From NCBI RefSeq assembly GCF_030814135.1, contig NZ_JAUSUQ010000019.1, positions 1-37,314 on the forward strand: a DNA stretch of 37,314 nt, in the 5' to 3' direction. This document shows, piece after piece, positions 7,723-16,243 of this stretch. The notes below the pieces were generated by a model. It was not told where the DNA came from. It did no database searches and saw only the letters and a program-made list of their open reading frames with translations. Every line of letters begins with the position of its first letter. Positions within the stretch are counted from its first letter, which is position 1. The stretch is from Caldalkalibacillus uzonensis. GTDB lineage: Bacteria > Bacillota > Bacilli > Caldalkalibacillales > Caldalkalibacillaceae. The translations under genes were made by a program, and so were the position numbers.

Positions 7723-9483
7723 TTACTTTACCGGACTTGTTTCCTTAATGACATCATATCTGCGAGGACGTGGTTTAATTAATGAAACATCAACCGGTTC
7801 ATATGAGAAGACAGGACCGTCTCCTGTATAGGAAGCAATCGTTGTTTTGAGCCAGTTGTCATCATCACGATCCGGAAACTCGGGCTTATAATGCGCTCCC
7901 CTGCTTTCATTGCGGTGCAAAGCTCCAAGGGTAATAACCCTGGACAGCTCTAGCATATTCCACAGCTGTCTGGTGAAAGTCACAGCATGATTGTGATATC
8001 GGGCCGTATCTGCCACCCCGATCCGCTGCCAGCGTTCCATCAATTCTTGTATTTTGTCATCTGTTTCTTTCAATTTGTTGTTGTAGCGGACCACGGTGAC
8101 ATTGTCTACCATCCACTCACTCAACTCCAGGTGCAGTTGATAGGGATTTTCGTTTCCATCCATCTTATATATTTGATTCAGGTATGCTTCTTGTTTACGC
8201 CGTTCAGTTTCAAACAGAAGAGAGGAAAGATCAGCAGCAGATGTGCTTAAGCCATGAACATATTTCAGAGCGCTGGGACCTGCAACCATTCCTCCAAAAA
8301 TGGAAGATAATAGAGCGTTGGCCCCTAAACGGTTGGCCCCGTGATATTGATAGTCACATTCCCCGCAGGCAAATAGCCCGGGGATATTGGTCATTTGCTC
8401 ATAATCAACCCACAATCCTCCCATCGAGTAATGAACAGCAGGGAAAATTTTCATCGGGACTTTACGGGGATCTTCGCCCATAAATTTGTGGTAGATATCC
8501 AAAATGCCGCCTAGTTTCCGCTCTAGATATTCCTGGGGCAAATGGGATAAATCAAGATAGACCATATTTTCCCCGTTCACCCCTAGTTTTAGGTCCACAC
8601 AGACATGAAAGATCTCCCTTGTGGCGATATCCCGGGGAACCAAGTTACCGTAGGCAGGGTACTTTTCTTCAAGAAAATACCACGGTTTGCCGTCTTTATA
8701 GACCCACACCCGCCCTCCTTCACCCCGGGCCGATTCGGACATTAACCTCAATTTGTCATCTCCCGGGATGGCCGTCGGATGAACTTGAATAAACTCCCCG
8801 TTGGCATACTTAACACCTTGCCTGTAAGCAATGGCATGGGCACTTCCCGTATTAATCATGGAGTTCGTTGATTTTCTGAAAATATAACCTAACCCGCCCG
8901 TAGCCAGAATAACGGCATCGGCAGGAAAAGCATGGATTTCCATGGAGTGAAGGTCTTGAGCCACGATGCCCCGACAGATTTGTTCATCGTCTATAACCAG
9001 AGAAAGCAGTTCCCAATATTCGTATTTCTCAACGAGACCCTCGGCCTCATAACGTCTCACTTGCTCATCTAAGGCATAAAGGAGTTGTTGCCCCGTCGTG
9101 GAGCCGGCAAAAGCGGTACGGGAATATTTGGCACCACCCAGCCGCCGGAAATCAAGCAAGCCTTCAGGTGTACGGTTAAACATCACACCCATGCGATCCA
9201 GCAAATTGATGATGCCGGGAGCTGCCTCACACATGGCCTTAACAGGCGGCTGGTTGGCTAGAAAGTCCCCTCCGTAGATGGTGTCGTCGAAATGTTCCCA
9301 GGTGGAATCTCCTTCTCCTTTGGTGTTAACTGCGCCATTGATTCCACCCTGTGCACAAACTGAGTGCGAACGACGCACGGGAACTAGTGAGAAAAGCTGT
9401 ACTTTTTGTCCTGCCTCTGCAATTTTGATCGTAGCCATTAAACCGGCCAGTCCTCCGCCAACAACAATGTAACGTCCCCCCAT
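7723..9483 (-). CDS. SdhA-type succinate dehydrogenase/fumarate reductase flavoprotein, orphan paralogue
   Basis: A 586-residue protein, the same length as Bacillus SdhA and very like it throughout. GGGLAG (9-14) binds FAD, His40 in RRSHSVCAQGG is the covalent FAD ligand, and ARGEGGR, VPRDIATRE and ANRLGANALL line the active site. It should oxidise succinate or a substituted succinate. The start at 9483 is chosen because GGAGGGG lies just upstream and the protein then begins directly with the beta-alpha-beta fold; the open frame extends to 9519. No sdhB or sdhC flanks it, unlike the respiratory sdhCAB operon, so it may borrow the housekeeping partners, pair with the adjacent flavoprotein or act on another acceptor. 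Confidence 0.9.
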   Translation of the reverse strand: MGGRYIVVGGGLAGLMATIKIAEAGQKVQLFSLVPVRRSHSVCAQGGINGAVNTKGEGDSTWEHFDDTIYGGDFLANQPPVKAMCEAAPGIINLLDRMGVMFNRTPEGLLDFRRLGGAKYSRTAFAGSTTGQQLLYALDEQVRRYEAEGLVEKYEYWELLSLVIDDEQICRGIVAQDLHSMEIHAFPADAVILATGGLGYIFRKSTNSMINTGSAHAIAYRQGVKYANGEFIQVHPTAIPGDDKLRLMSESARGEGGRVWVYKDGKPWYFLEEKYPAYGNLVPRDIATREIFHVCVDLKLGVNGENMVYLDLSHLPQEYLERKLGGILDIYHKFMGEDPRKVPMKIFPAVHYSMGGLWVDYEQMTNIPGLFACGECDYQYHGANRLGANALLSSIFGGMVAGPSALKYVHGLSTSAADLSSLLFETERRKQEAYLNQIYKMDGNENPYQLHLELSEWMVDNVTVVRYNNKLKETDDKIQELMERWQRIGVADTARYHNHAVTFTRQLWNMLELSRVITLGALHRNESRGAHYKPEFPDRDDDNWLKTTIASYTGDGPVFSYEPVDVSLIKPRPRRYDVIKETSPVK

Positions 9484-9506
9484 ACTGCCCCTCCATTCCG
9501 TTACTT

Positions 9507-10841
9507 TTACTCGAACCATTCATCCAGCACACGTATCTGATCCAGTTTCATAATTTTATCTACCCAGCTGTTTGTTTGTTCAACGGAAAGTTTATCCTGG
9601 GTCATCCTTTTAAATTTGTTAATTAAGTCTTCTTTTGTCACGGGATTTTCTGGATCACCTTTGGGAAAATCAACGTGCTGGCTTAACTGTCGACCATCGT
9701 TCAGCTCCATTTCAACGAGCGAAGCCCATTTATGCGGATACTCTTCTTCAATCTCAGGATCAAGCACCACTTCTACTTTTTCCATCAAGTTCCGTATGTT
9801 CGGATCTTGTAAGTTGCGCTCATTAAAGTCATCCAAACCGGCACTTCCCTTTTCAAGAGCGACTGCCACACAATAGGGGATGCTAAATTTTGAAGCATAA
9901 ACACTTTCCGGATTGGCATAGCCGGCAATCTCGATGGCTGACTGGTATGTTCGGACCCGAATGTGTCTAATGTCTGCCGGAGCAATGTTGTAAGTTTTTT
10001 GCAGCTCCAGGACCACATCGATCGGTTGATGGGTGTGACGGCAGGAAGCATGGATTTTAAAAGAATTTTCCTTTATTTTAAATACCTCTCCCAACTGTTG
10101 GGTCACTTTGCTTTCGTCGGCCTCTTCGCACATGGCCTTAAAAAATCCCCGCGGTCCTTCCAATATCCGTTTGGCTCCTGTAAACCCTTTTTGTGCTGTG
10201 ATGGCCGCCAGCACACCCTCCATTGCCGCTTTGCCGGGATGTAACTGTTTTGTCATAGCCCCGTCATCAATAAATTGCCACAACCCAGCTGCTTGGGTTC
10301 CCGCAGTGCCCAGAGTATTGATAATCTGTTCCTCATCCAGCTCTAACAATTTGGCTGCAGCAGCCGCTGCACCAAATGTGCCACAAGTGGCTGTATTGTG
10401 CCAATATCTGTAATGGGAAGGACTGACCGCTTCCCCGATTCGAAAGGCAACATCATAGCCCACTACAACTGCGGTAATCAAATCTTGACCCGACTTCTGC
10501 CTGTATTCAGCTACAGCCACAGCAGCAGGTATGATCACAGTTGCAGCATGAATAATAGAGGCTTTATGGATATCATCAAGCTCAACCATATGGGACGAGG
10601 CCCCGTTCACCAAAGCGGCCTGGTAAACGGATGTTTTTCCTCCAGTCACCAAGGATGCCTGCGGGTTTCCTCCCATTTCGTCAATAAAAGCTTTCAAAAT
10701 TTGTACCGGTTTATAGTGAGAACCAGCAAGCGCCGACCCCAGCCAATCCAAAATACACAATTTGGTGAACTGAACCACATCTTCTTCCAAATACTCATAC
10801 TTTGTTCGGTGAATGAAAGAGGCCAAGGATTGGGATAACAT
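9507..10841 (-). CDS. MmgE/PrpD family protein
   Basis: A 444-residue MmgE/PrpD family member. Typical patterns are CILDWLGSALAGS, GASSHMVELDDIHK, HNTATCGTFGAAAAAAKLL and KIHASCRHTHQPID. The family includes 2-methylcitrate dehydratase, cis-aconitate decarboxylase and imidodisuccinate epimerase, all acting on polycarboxylates. There is no citrate-synthase-like or methylisocitrate-lyase-like neighbour, so a methylcitrate cycle is not supported. The ATG overlaps the stop of the ligase alpha gene by one base, and the gene ends 23 bases before the SdhA paralogue. It may feed the pathway by dehydration, decarboxylation or epimerisation; which one cannot be decided here. Confidence 0.88.
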   Translation of the reverse strand: MLSQSLASFIHRTKYEYLEEDVVQFTKLCILDWLGSALAGSHYKPVQILKAFIDEMGGNPQASLVTGGKTSVYQAALVNGASSHMVELDDIHKASIIHAATVIIPAAVAVAEYRQKSGQDLITAVVVGYDVAFRIGEAVSPSHYRYWHNTATCGTFGAAAAAAKLLELDEEQIINTLGTAGTQAAGLWQFIDDGAMTKQLHPGKAAMEGVLAAITAQKGFTGAKRILEGPRGFFKAMCEEADESKVTQQLGEVFKIKENSFKIHASCRHTHQPIDVVLELQKTYNIAPADIRHIRVRTYQSAIEIAGYANPESVYASKFSIPYCVAVALEKGSAGLDDFNERNLQDPNIRNLMEKVEVVLDPEIEEEYPHKWASLVEMELNDGRQLSQHVDFPKGDPENPVTKEDLINKFKRMTQDKLSVEQTNSWVDKIMKLDQIRVLDEWFE

Positions 10842-11752
10842 TATCTCACCGCCTTTCCTGTTAACACACTGTGTAAAACATTGATCATATCATCAAACCG
10901 CTCAACAACATGAGCACCGGCTTCGTGCAACTTTTTCATCTTGGTTGAAGGCCGCCCTTCACCGCCGGAAATCATCGTGCCGGCATGGCCGAAAACAGTT
11001 CCTTCCGGCATGTTCTCCGTAAACCGGCCGGCAATATAAGAGATTAATGGCTTGGAAAACCCGCCTTTTGTCAAGAATTCAGCGGCATCCTCTTCAAATG
11101 AAGTTCCCGGCTCAGAAAAGACAACAACCGCATCGGTATCATCATCTTTCTCAAACAAGGTTAATAAATCAACAATGTTACTGCCGATCAGCGCATCTCC
11201 TCCCATGCCGATACTGGTACTCACCCCAAAACCGGCCCTTTTCACCATCCATGACGTCTCGGCCGTCATGCCGCCGCTGCGGGAGATCACCCCGACACGT
11301 CCCGGGACAAAACAGCGCTCCGGATTGTCCCCACCGATTGATCCCAGTTTCATGCGGTCTCCCGGATTAATCATGCCTACTGTATTGGGCCCAATCAGAT
11401 GAACTCCGTTTTTTCTGGCCAGATGCAACATTTTAAGTACATCAAGTTGAGGAACATTTTCGGTGGTGACGACAATCACTTTGATACCACTGGCAATGGC
11501 CTCTTCCACGGCATCCAAAGCAAAGGGAGGCGGAACAACGATTAGACTGGTATTCACACCGTGCTGTTCAACAGCCTCCTTAACCGTGTCATAAACAGGA
11601 ACGCCATGAACATTCATACCTTTCTTGCCGGGGGTTACTCCGGCAAGCACTGGAGTACCGTAATCCAGCGTGTGCCGGGTAATCATGGAAGCTTCTCGTC
11701 CTGTAATACCTTGTATTAAAATTTTGGAATTTCGATCAATTAAAATAGCCAT
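10841..11752 (-). CDS. Succinyl-CoA-synthetase-like acid:CoA ligase, alpha subunit
   Basis: A 303-residue homologue of SucD / malate-CoA ligase alpha. It has an N-terminal CoA-binding Rossmann domain (GITGREASM near 15-23, VTPGKKG near 39-45) and a ligase domain with the phosphohistidine His256 in FGHAGTM. With the beta subunit it would form a CoA thioester of a dicarboxylic acid using ATP. It overlaps the beta gene by one base and the MmgE/PrpD gene by one base, so the three are tightly coupled. A CitE-like lyase next door points to malate or citramalate rather than succinate as the substrate; housekeeping sucCD would be elsewhere. Confidence 0.88.
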   Translation of the reverse strand: MAILIDRNSKILIQGITGREASMITRHTLDYGTPVLAGVTPGKKGMNVHGVPVYDTVKEAVEQHGVNTSLIVVPPPFALDAVEEAIASGIKVIVVTTENVPQLDVLKMLHLARKNGVHLIGPNTVGMINPGDRMKLGSIGGDNPERCFVPGRVGVISRSGGMTAETSWMVKRAGFGVSTSIGMGGDALIGSNIVDLLTLFEKDDDTDAVVVFSEPGTSFEEDAAEFLTKGGFSKPLISYIAGRFTENMPEGTVFGHAGTMISGGEGRPSTKMKKLHEAGAHVVERFDDMINVLHSVLTGKAVR

Positions 11753-12960
11753 TATTGCTGCACCTCTTTCATACGCTGAACCATCTTCTCGGCCGCCTGC
11801 ATCAACGTGATTTCTTCCCCGTAATATTCCACCCCTGCTTCAAGGAAAATCCGCCGGCCTTCCTCATCATTCACCCCTGCTTCCCGGACAACGACCGGGA
11901 ATTTACTTAAGTCGATATTCATGTCCTTTAAAGCACGAACAATTCCCCTGGCCATGACATCCACCTGCGTGTTGTTGGTAATGTTATGGGCCACAAACAA
12001 TCCCTTTACCCCTGGTTTGGACAAAATACCTTTTGTTAGTCCATACACCTTTTCCTCTGGCGGATTACCGCCCGTCTCTGTATAGTTAGCTGGTTGGCCA
12101 CCCAGATCCACCAGTGCATCAAAACTGAGCAGACTTCCGCCTCCCCCGCCGCACATAAAACCAATATTTCCGCCTTCCATCTCCGTATACCTCGCTGTCC
12201 CCCGGTAATCGGCATTGTTGATTTCTATCATTTTCTTCTCCAATTCTGTCAGCGGACGCCAGGCCCTTTCACTGCCCACTTCCACTTTACCTGCCAACTC
12301 CGGCTGGCGATACAGGGCTGAGTCGTCCACGCCCATCACTGACGCGGCAGCAACCACTGTTCCCTCTTCCGTTAAGACAAGAGGATTGATTTCCAGTAAA
12401 TAGGCGTCATAGGTGATAAACACATCATAAAGCTGCAGAAGAAGCTGTTGGGCCTGCAGCAGTTCCTTGCCTGTCAAGCCAAGCCGGCTCCAGATCTCCT
12501 TCGCTTCAAATGGCCTCAGTCCCCGGAAAATATCCACATGATGAGTAACAATGCGCTCGGGATGTGCCATGACCAGCTCCTCAACATCAACACCGCCATC
12601 CAAAGTGGCAACAATTACTGGTTTTTGCCTCTTTTTATCGATGGTAATGGAAACATACCATTCCTGTTTAATGGCCACTTTCTCTTCAACCAATACTTTT
12701 TCAACAGGGAAATGTCTGACAGTCATGTTCAACAATGACCGGCTTCTTTCATAGGCTTCCTGAGGGGTATCAGCAAACTTGATGGCACCTGCTTTGCCCC
12801 GCTTTCCTACTGGAACCAATGCTTTTAAAACAACGGGACATCCTAGTTCCTCCGCTGCTTTCATTGCCTCCTCCGGACTATTGGCCACCCTGTGCTCAGG
12901 TGTCGGTACCCCTCTTCGCCCAAGCAGGCGTTTACTCTCATGTTCAAGCACTCTTCCCAC
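11752..12960 (-). CDS. Succinyl-CoA-synthetase-like acid:CoA ligase, beta subunit
   Basis: A 402-residue ATP-grasp protein related to SucC and malate-CoA ligase beta. The N-terminal ATP-grasp part shows VVLKALVPVGKRGKAG (about 43-58) and EINPLVL; the C-terminal domain has the glycine-rich GFMCGGGGGSLL and ETGGNPPEEKV. It starts at a GTG (12960) with GGAGGAG about eight bases upstream. It lies between the CoA-ester lyase gene (44-base gap) and the alpha subunit (one-base overlap), the same ligase-lyase pairing as in the malate thiokinase/malyl-CoA lyase modules of methylotrophs. Substrate inferred only. Confidence 0.87.
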   Translation of the reverse strand: MGRVLEHESKRLLGRRGVPTPEHRVANSPEEAMKAAEELGCPVVLKALVPVGKRGKAGAIKFADTPQEAYERSRSLLNMTVRHFPVEKVLVEEKVAIKQEWYVSITIDKKRQKPVIVATLDGGVDVEELVMAHPERIVTHHVDIFRGLRPFEAKEIWSRLGLTGKELLQAQQLLLQLYDVFITYDAYLLEINPLVLTEEGTVVAAASVMGVDDSALYRQPELAGKVEVGSERAWRPLTELEKKMIEINNADYRGTARYTEMEGGNIGFMCGGGGGSLLSFDALVDLGGQPANYTETGGNPPEEKVYGLTKGILSKPGVKGLFVAHNITNNTQVDVMARGIVRALKDMNIDLSKFPVVVREAGVNDEEGRRIFLEAGVEYYGEEITLMQAAEKMVQRMKEVQQ

Positions 12961-13004
12961 TCTGTTCTCCTCCTTTTGATCATCAGATTCGTGCTGAGCC
13001 CCGG

Positions 13005-13883
13005 TTATGTCTGCTTGTTGATCTGTTCATACAGTTTCAAGACTTGCATCGCTTTGTGAACAACTGGGGGGTCAATCATTTTTCCGTTCAGTTGTATGGC
13101 AGCTTCTCCCCTGCTTCGTGCTTGCTCAAAAGCTTCTACAATTTGTCTGGCCTCTGTTACTTCTTGCTCGGAAGGGGTGTAGACAGCATTGACCGGGCCA
13201 ATCTGTTTAGGATGAATGACCAATTTGCCTTGAAATCCCATTTTTTTGGCCCGTTCCGTCTCCCTGATCAAACCCTCAATATTGTAAATATCGATGTAAA
13301 CGGTATCAATCGGCCCCCTGATTCCCGCTGCACGGCTGCTGTTGACCAGATGTGCCCTGGCATAATAGACCTCCCAACCTTCCTCCGTCATTTCCCCCTG
13401 GATATCAGCTGTGTAGTCAACGGATCCAAAAGCTAAATGCAGGACACGCTTGGAGGCCCGGGCAATATCATAACTGTTGTGTACACCAAGTGCTGTTTCT
13501 ATCTGGGGAACGATTTTAAAGTGACCAGGAGGAAGTTGCTTCTCCTTTTCCACCCGATTAAGGTACTCATCCAATTGTTTTATGTGAGCTGGGTCTTCTG
13601 TTTTGGGCAACATCACGCCTCCACATCCTGCCTGGGCCACCGCTTCCAGATCCTGTTGATAATCAGGTGTTGTCGCGCCATTAATGCGTACCACTCTCGT
13701 TTGCCCACTTGTGATCTGTTGCTGTAGCGCTTCGGCGACCTCTTGGCGAGCAACATCTTTCCTGCCCATCTCAACGGCGTCTTCCAGGTCATAAATAATT
13801 ACATCGGCATCCAACGTTAAAGCCTTTTGCATCGCTCTCTTGTTCGTCCCTGGTACAAAGAGCCAGGCACGGTGTTTATTCAT
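13005..13883 (-). CDS. CitE/HpcH/HpaI-family CoA-ester lyase (malyl- or citramalyl-CoA lyase-like)
   Basis: A 292-residue TIM-barrel protein of the CitE branch. Motifs seen are RAWLFVPGTN (5-14), YDLEDAV (31-37) with acidic residues near the metal site, RINGATTPD, PQIETALGVHN with the metal-binding Glu, FGSVDYTADI with the metal Asp, and VIHPKQIGPVN. The fold cleaves beta-hydroxyacyl-CoA esters such as malyl-CoA (to acetyl-CoA and glyoxylate) or citramalyl-CoA (to acetyl-CoA and pyruvate). No citF or citD is present, so it is not part of citrate lyase. The ATG follows GGAGGAGG. It is the first enzyme gene after the GntR regulator. Confidence 0.87.
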   Translation of the reverse strand: MNKHRAWLFVPGTNKRAMQKALTLDADVIIYDLEDAVEMGRKDVARQEVAEALQQQITSGQTRVVRINGATTPDYQQDLEAVAQAGCGGVMLPKTEDPAHIKQLDEYLNRVEKEKQLPPGHFKIVPQIETALGVHNSYDIARASKRVLHLAFGSVDYTADIQGEMTEEGWEVYYARAHLVNSSRAAGIRGPIDTVYIDIYNIEGLIRETERAKKMGFQGKLVIHPKQIGPVNAVYTPSEQEVTEARQIVEAFEQARSRGEAAIQLNGKMIDPPVVHKAMQVLKLYEQINKQT

Positions 13884-13903
13884 GATTAACTCCTCCTCCG
13901 GGT

Positions 13904-14578
13904 TTACGATGAACGCCCATTATTCTTGAGCATAAATGCTTTAAGGTCTTCACCTGTACGGTGAATGTGTTTAGCCATTAACCGAGTGGCCCGCCCGATA
14001 TCTTGCACCTTGATCGCTTCAACGATCGCCCGGTGTTCCTGATTGGATAAATGGATTTGTCCCTCTAACAAAAATGGCGTGTAGTTGGGGACACCATGAC
14101 TAAGCGAACGGATCAACCCTTTCAAACGCTGCCAGGAACACCCTTTAAACAGCAGCCGGTGAAACTGCATGTTAGCTTCTATAAACTGGTGGGCGTTATC
14201 TTTGCCCCCTTCCATCTTATGAAGCAAATGTTCAAGTTCTGCTATGTCTTCTGTTGTCAACAACGGAATACTCTTTTCCAAAGCCAGTGATTCCAACATG
14301 GCGCGCAAGGTATAAATCTCTTCAACTTCATGCAAGGATAACATTTTAACAATAGCACCTTTATGGGGTTCTAATACCACCAGGCCTTCTGACTCCAATT
14401 GCCGCAGCGCCTCCCGTACCGGCATACGGCTGACTCCAAGTTCTTGTGCCAGTTCATCCTGCACCAGCCTCTCACCAGGTTGAAAATCTCCTTTGAGAAT
14501 GGCTTCACGCAAAATGTTACATACCCTTTTCTGCAGTGTACTTCTGTCTTCAAGCTGCAATCCACGTTTTTGTTCCAT
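13904..14578 (-). CDS. GntR-family transcriptional regulator (FCD subfamily)
   Basis: A 224-residue regulator with an N-terminal winged helix (about 12-78; REAILKGDFQPGERL and SRMPVREALRQLES are family signatures) and a C-terminal helical FCD ligand domain with metal/ligand histidines (FHRLLF, HRAIVEAI, KHIHRTGED). FCD regulators usually sense organic acids and repress catabolic operons. It is the first gene of the leftward string, 20 bases before the lyase gene. A near-perfect 16-bp palindrome overlaps its -10 element, so autorepression with control of the whole string is likely. The inducer is probably the pathway substrate, which is unknown. Confidence 0.9.
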   Translation of the reverse strand: MEQKRGLQLEDRSTLQKRVCNILREAILKGDFQPGERLVQDELAQELGVSRMPVREALRQLESEGLVVLEPHKGAIVKMLSLHEVEEIYTLRAMLESLALEKSIPLLTTEDIAELEHLLHKMEGGKDNAHQFIEANMQFHRLLFKGCSWQRLKGLIRSLSHGVPNYTPFLLEGQIHLSNQEHRAIVEAIKVQDIGRATRLMAKHIHRTGEDLKAFMLKNNGRSS

Positions 14579-14639
14579 TTCTATCCCTGCCTTCGTACAT
14601 TTCGGATAAAGGATATTGGATCCGATTTGTTTTGCTGAA

Positions 14640-14668
14640 ATTATACTATAGTTTAACTTTTTTTAAAA
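14640..14668 (-). promoter_or_regulatory. Promoter and operator of the GntR-catabolic operon
   Basis: A perfect TATAAT (-10) lies at 14640-14645 on the minus strand, with a poor -35 (TTTTAA, 14663-14668) at 17-base spacing. The palindrome TTATACTATAGTTTAA (14641-14656, one mismatched pair) covers the -10 and spacer, a position suited to repression by the GntR/FCD protein. Confidence 0.6.
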
Positions 14669-14689
14669 GATAGATTTTTATTTACGCGC

Positions 14690-14724
14690 TTAAAAAAACG
14701 GGAAAAGAGGTTCCTCTTTTCCCT
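14690..14724 (-). terminator. Rho-independent terminator after the SLC13-type transporter
   Basis: On the minus strand GGGAAAAGAGG pairs perfectly with CCTCTTTTCCC, followed by a G and TTTTTTT. It ends the transporter transcript and separates it from the GntR operon promoter. Confidence 0.9.
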
Positions 14725-14733
14725 GATTACTGT

Positions 14734-16185
14734 TTAATACAGTCCCATCCATTGCCACCATGTCATCACAACAAGCACAACGATTAGGGTTGTCAACAAT
14801 GTAAGAATGATGCCCGGAATGTAAAAATCTTTTTGGCTTATTAGCCTTGTACTGTGAGCCAATACATTGGGGATCGTCTCCACGACCAGAATAAATCCTA
14901 ACACACTGGTAATTCCGGCAATCACAGCGAAAGCGATCGGATCAGCCGAAATTTGCAGCGCCACTGTCATAAATACTGGAACAATCGTTATCACAGCTGT
15001 GCCAACATTGGAGACTCCCAAATGGAAAAGCTGGACAATGATAACAATGGTAAAAACAGCTAATAAAGGGTGTTGTAAGAATGCCAAAAAAACATCGGAA
15101 AAGAGGATCGATGTCACATAATCGATCGAGCCTGTATCATTTAAGATGCGTCCAATTGATAATGTGACGCCAACCAGCAACAACATATTGACATCTATTT
15201 TTGATAATTGATCCCACCTGGCAATCCCTATTCCAGGAATGCCCATTAAAACGGCAGCAATCAATGCTGGAATAGCAGGGTGCAATCCATGAAGTCCCTG
15301 CGACACCCACAGCAAAACCGTTAGAAGGAGTATAACTAAACAGCGCTTATCCTTTGGACCCAACTTTCCTAGTTCTCTTATTTTAATCTCTAATTCTTTT
15401 CTTATATCCCTCAAATGAGTGAATTGAATAGGATAAGCCTTGTATACCACATACCAGGTCACTGGTATTGATAACAACCAAATCGGAAATGTATATAAAA
15501 ACCAGTCAAAGTAGGAAATAGTTGTACCGGTATAAATATAAACGATTTCCACCACCAACACATTTCCAATTGCTGCTGGGAGAAAACCTATTCCTGAAAT
15601 ATTTCCACCATATGCCACTGACAACATCATTTGTTTTTTATAGTTAACCTGATCTTGTAACTGCAAAATATTAATCAGTGCTAATATCACAGGCAGTACC
15701 AATGTTGTTCTTACACCGGTAGCAGGTATAAATAGGGAGAGAATTTGAGGAATCATGATGATACCAAACAGCAAAGCACCTGGTGAGTTTCCTGTCACCT
15801 TTAACATACTGTAAACCACTCGTTGACCTATTGTGGTACTATGCACGCCTTGAGCCATCATCATGCCGCCAACAATCAGAAAAGTCGCTCCAGTTGAAAA
15901 TCCGCTAAGCGCCTCGTCAATGGATACGGTCTGAAAGAGAACATAAAGTATTAAAATTAATAGGGAAGTGAGTCCAAAGGAAAAGAGCTCAAAGATCCAT
16001 AGTACAAGACCTAAAAATGTGATGGCTAAAGTGGCACGGATAGACCATGTCGTGTCAGGTATAAACAAGAGCATGAGAAAACCTAATAATCCAATAAATA
16101 GAGCAATAACCGTTTTGGTGTCAACTTTTTCATACACTTTAGAACTGATTTGTACGTTTTGATTTGCTATTTTTTTGGGTTCCAC
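14734..16185 (-). CDS. SLC13/DASS-type di- or tricarboxylate transporter
   Basis: A 483-residue integral membrane protein with about twelve hydrophobic segments, resembling the divalent anion:sodium symporter family (SLC13, CitT/SdcS-like). Family-like stretches are FIPATGVRTTLVLPVI near the first substrate loop and NVGTAVITIVPVF in the second repeat. It should import a dicarboxylate such as malate, tartrate, succinate or a methylated analogue. Translation starts at a GTG (16185) with a weak GGTTGTG site. It has its own terminator and faces the D-malate dehydrogenase gene across a 129-base divergent region, which suggests shared control. Confidence 0.8.
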   Translation of the reverse strand: MEPKKIANQNVQISSKVYEKVDTKTVIALFIGLLGFLMLLFIPDTTWSIRATLAITFLGLVLWIFELFSFGLTSLLILILYVLFQTVSIDEALSGFSTGATFLIVGGMMMAQGVHSTTIGQRVVYSMLKVTGNSPGALLFGIIMIPQILSLFIPATGVRTTLVLPVILALINILQLQDQVNYKKQMMLSVAYGGNISGIGFLPAAIGNVLVVEIVYIYTGTTISYFDWFLYTFPIWLLSIPVTWYVVYKAYPIQFTHLRDIRKELEIKIRELGKLGPKDKRCLVILLLTVLLWVSQGLHGLHPAIPALIAAVLMGIPGIGIARWDQLSKIDVNMLLLVGVTLSIGRILNDTGSIDYVTSILFSDVFLAFLQHPLLAVFTIVIIVQLFHLGVSNVGTAVITIVPVFMTVALQISADPIAFAVIAGITSVLGFILVVETIPNVLAHSTRLISQKDFYIPGIILTLLTTLIVVLVVMTWWQWMGLY

Positions 16186-16243
16186 TTAAAATCACAACCT
16201 AATAACGAAAATGTTTTTCAAAATTTGTTAACAATCTAAATTT

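Noticed and set aside
10398-10838. Long rightward ORF of 146 codons opposite the MmgE/PrpD gene
   Set aside because: It is antisense to a well-recognised gene and has no ribosome site or family pattern; the same holds for the 205-codon ORF at 12819-13436 and the 210-codon ORF at 5377-6009.
9507-10841. MmgE/PrpD protein as part of a 2-methylcitrate cycle
   Set aside because: No methylcitrate synthase or methylisocitrate lyase gene is nearby; the neighbours are CoA ligase, CoA-ester lyase and flavoproteins.
10841-12960. Housekeeping succinyl-CoA synthetase
   Set aside because: It lies inside a catabolic operon next to a CoA-ester lyase, which points to malate- or citramalate-type substrates.
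13005-13883. CitE subunit of citrate lyase
   Set aside because: citF, citD and the ACP-modifying genes are absent; the partner is a SucCD-like ligase.
14579-14733. Sigma-54 promoter for the long catabolic operon
   Set aside because: No GG-N10-GC pattern upstream of the GntR gene; a TATAAT -10 is present instead.
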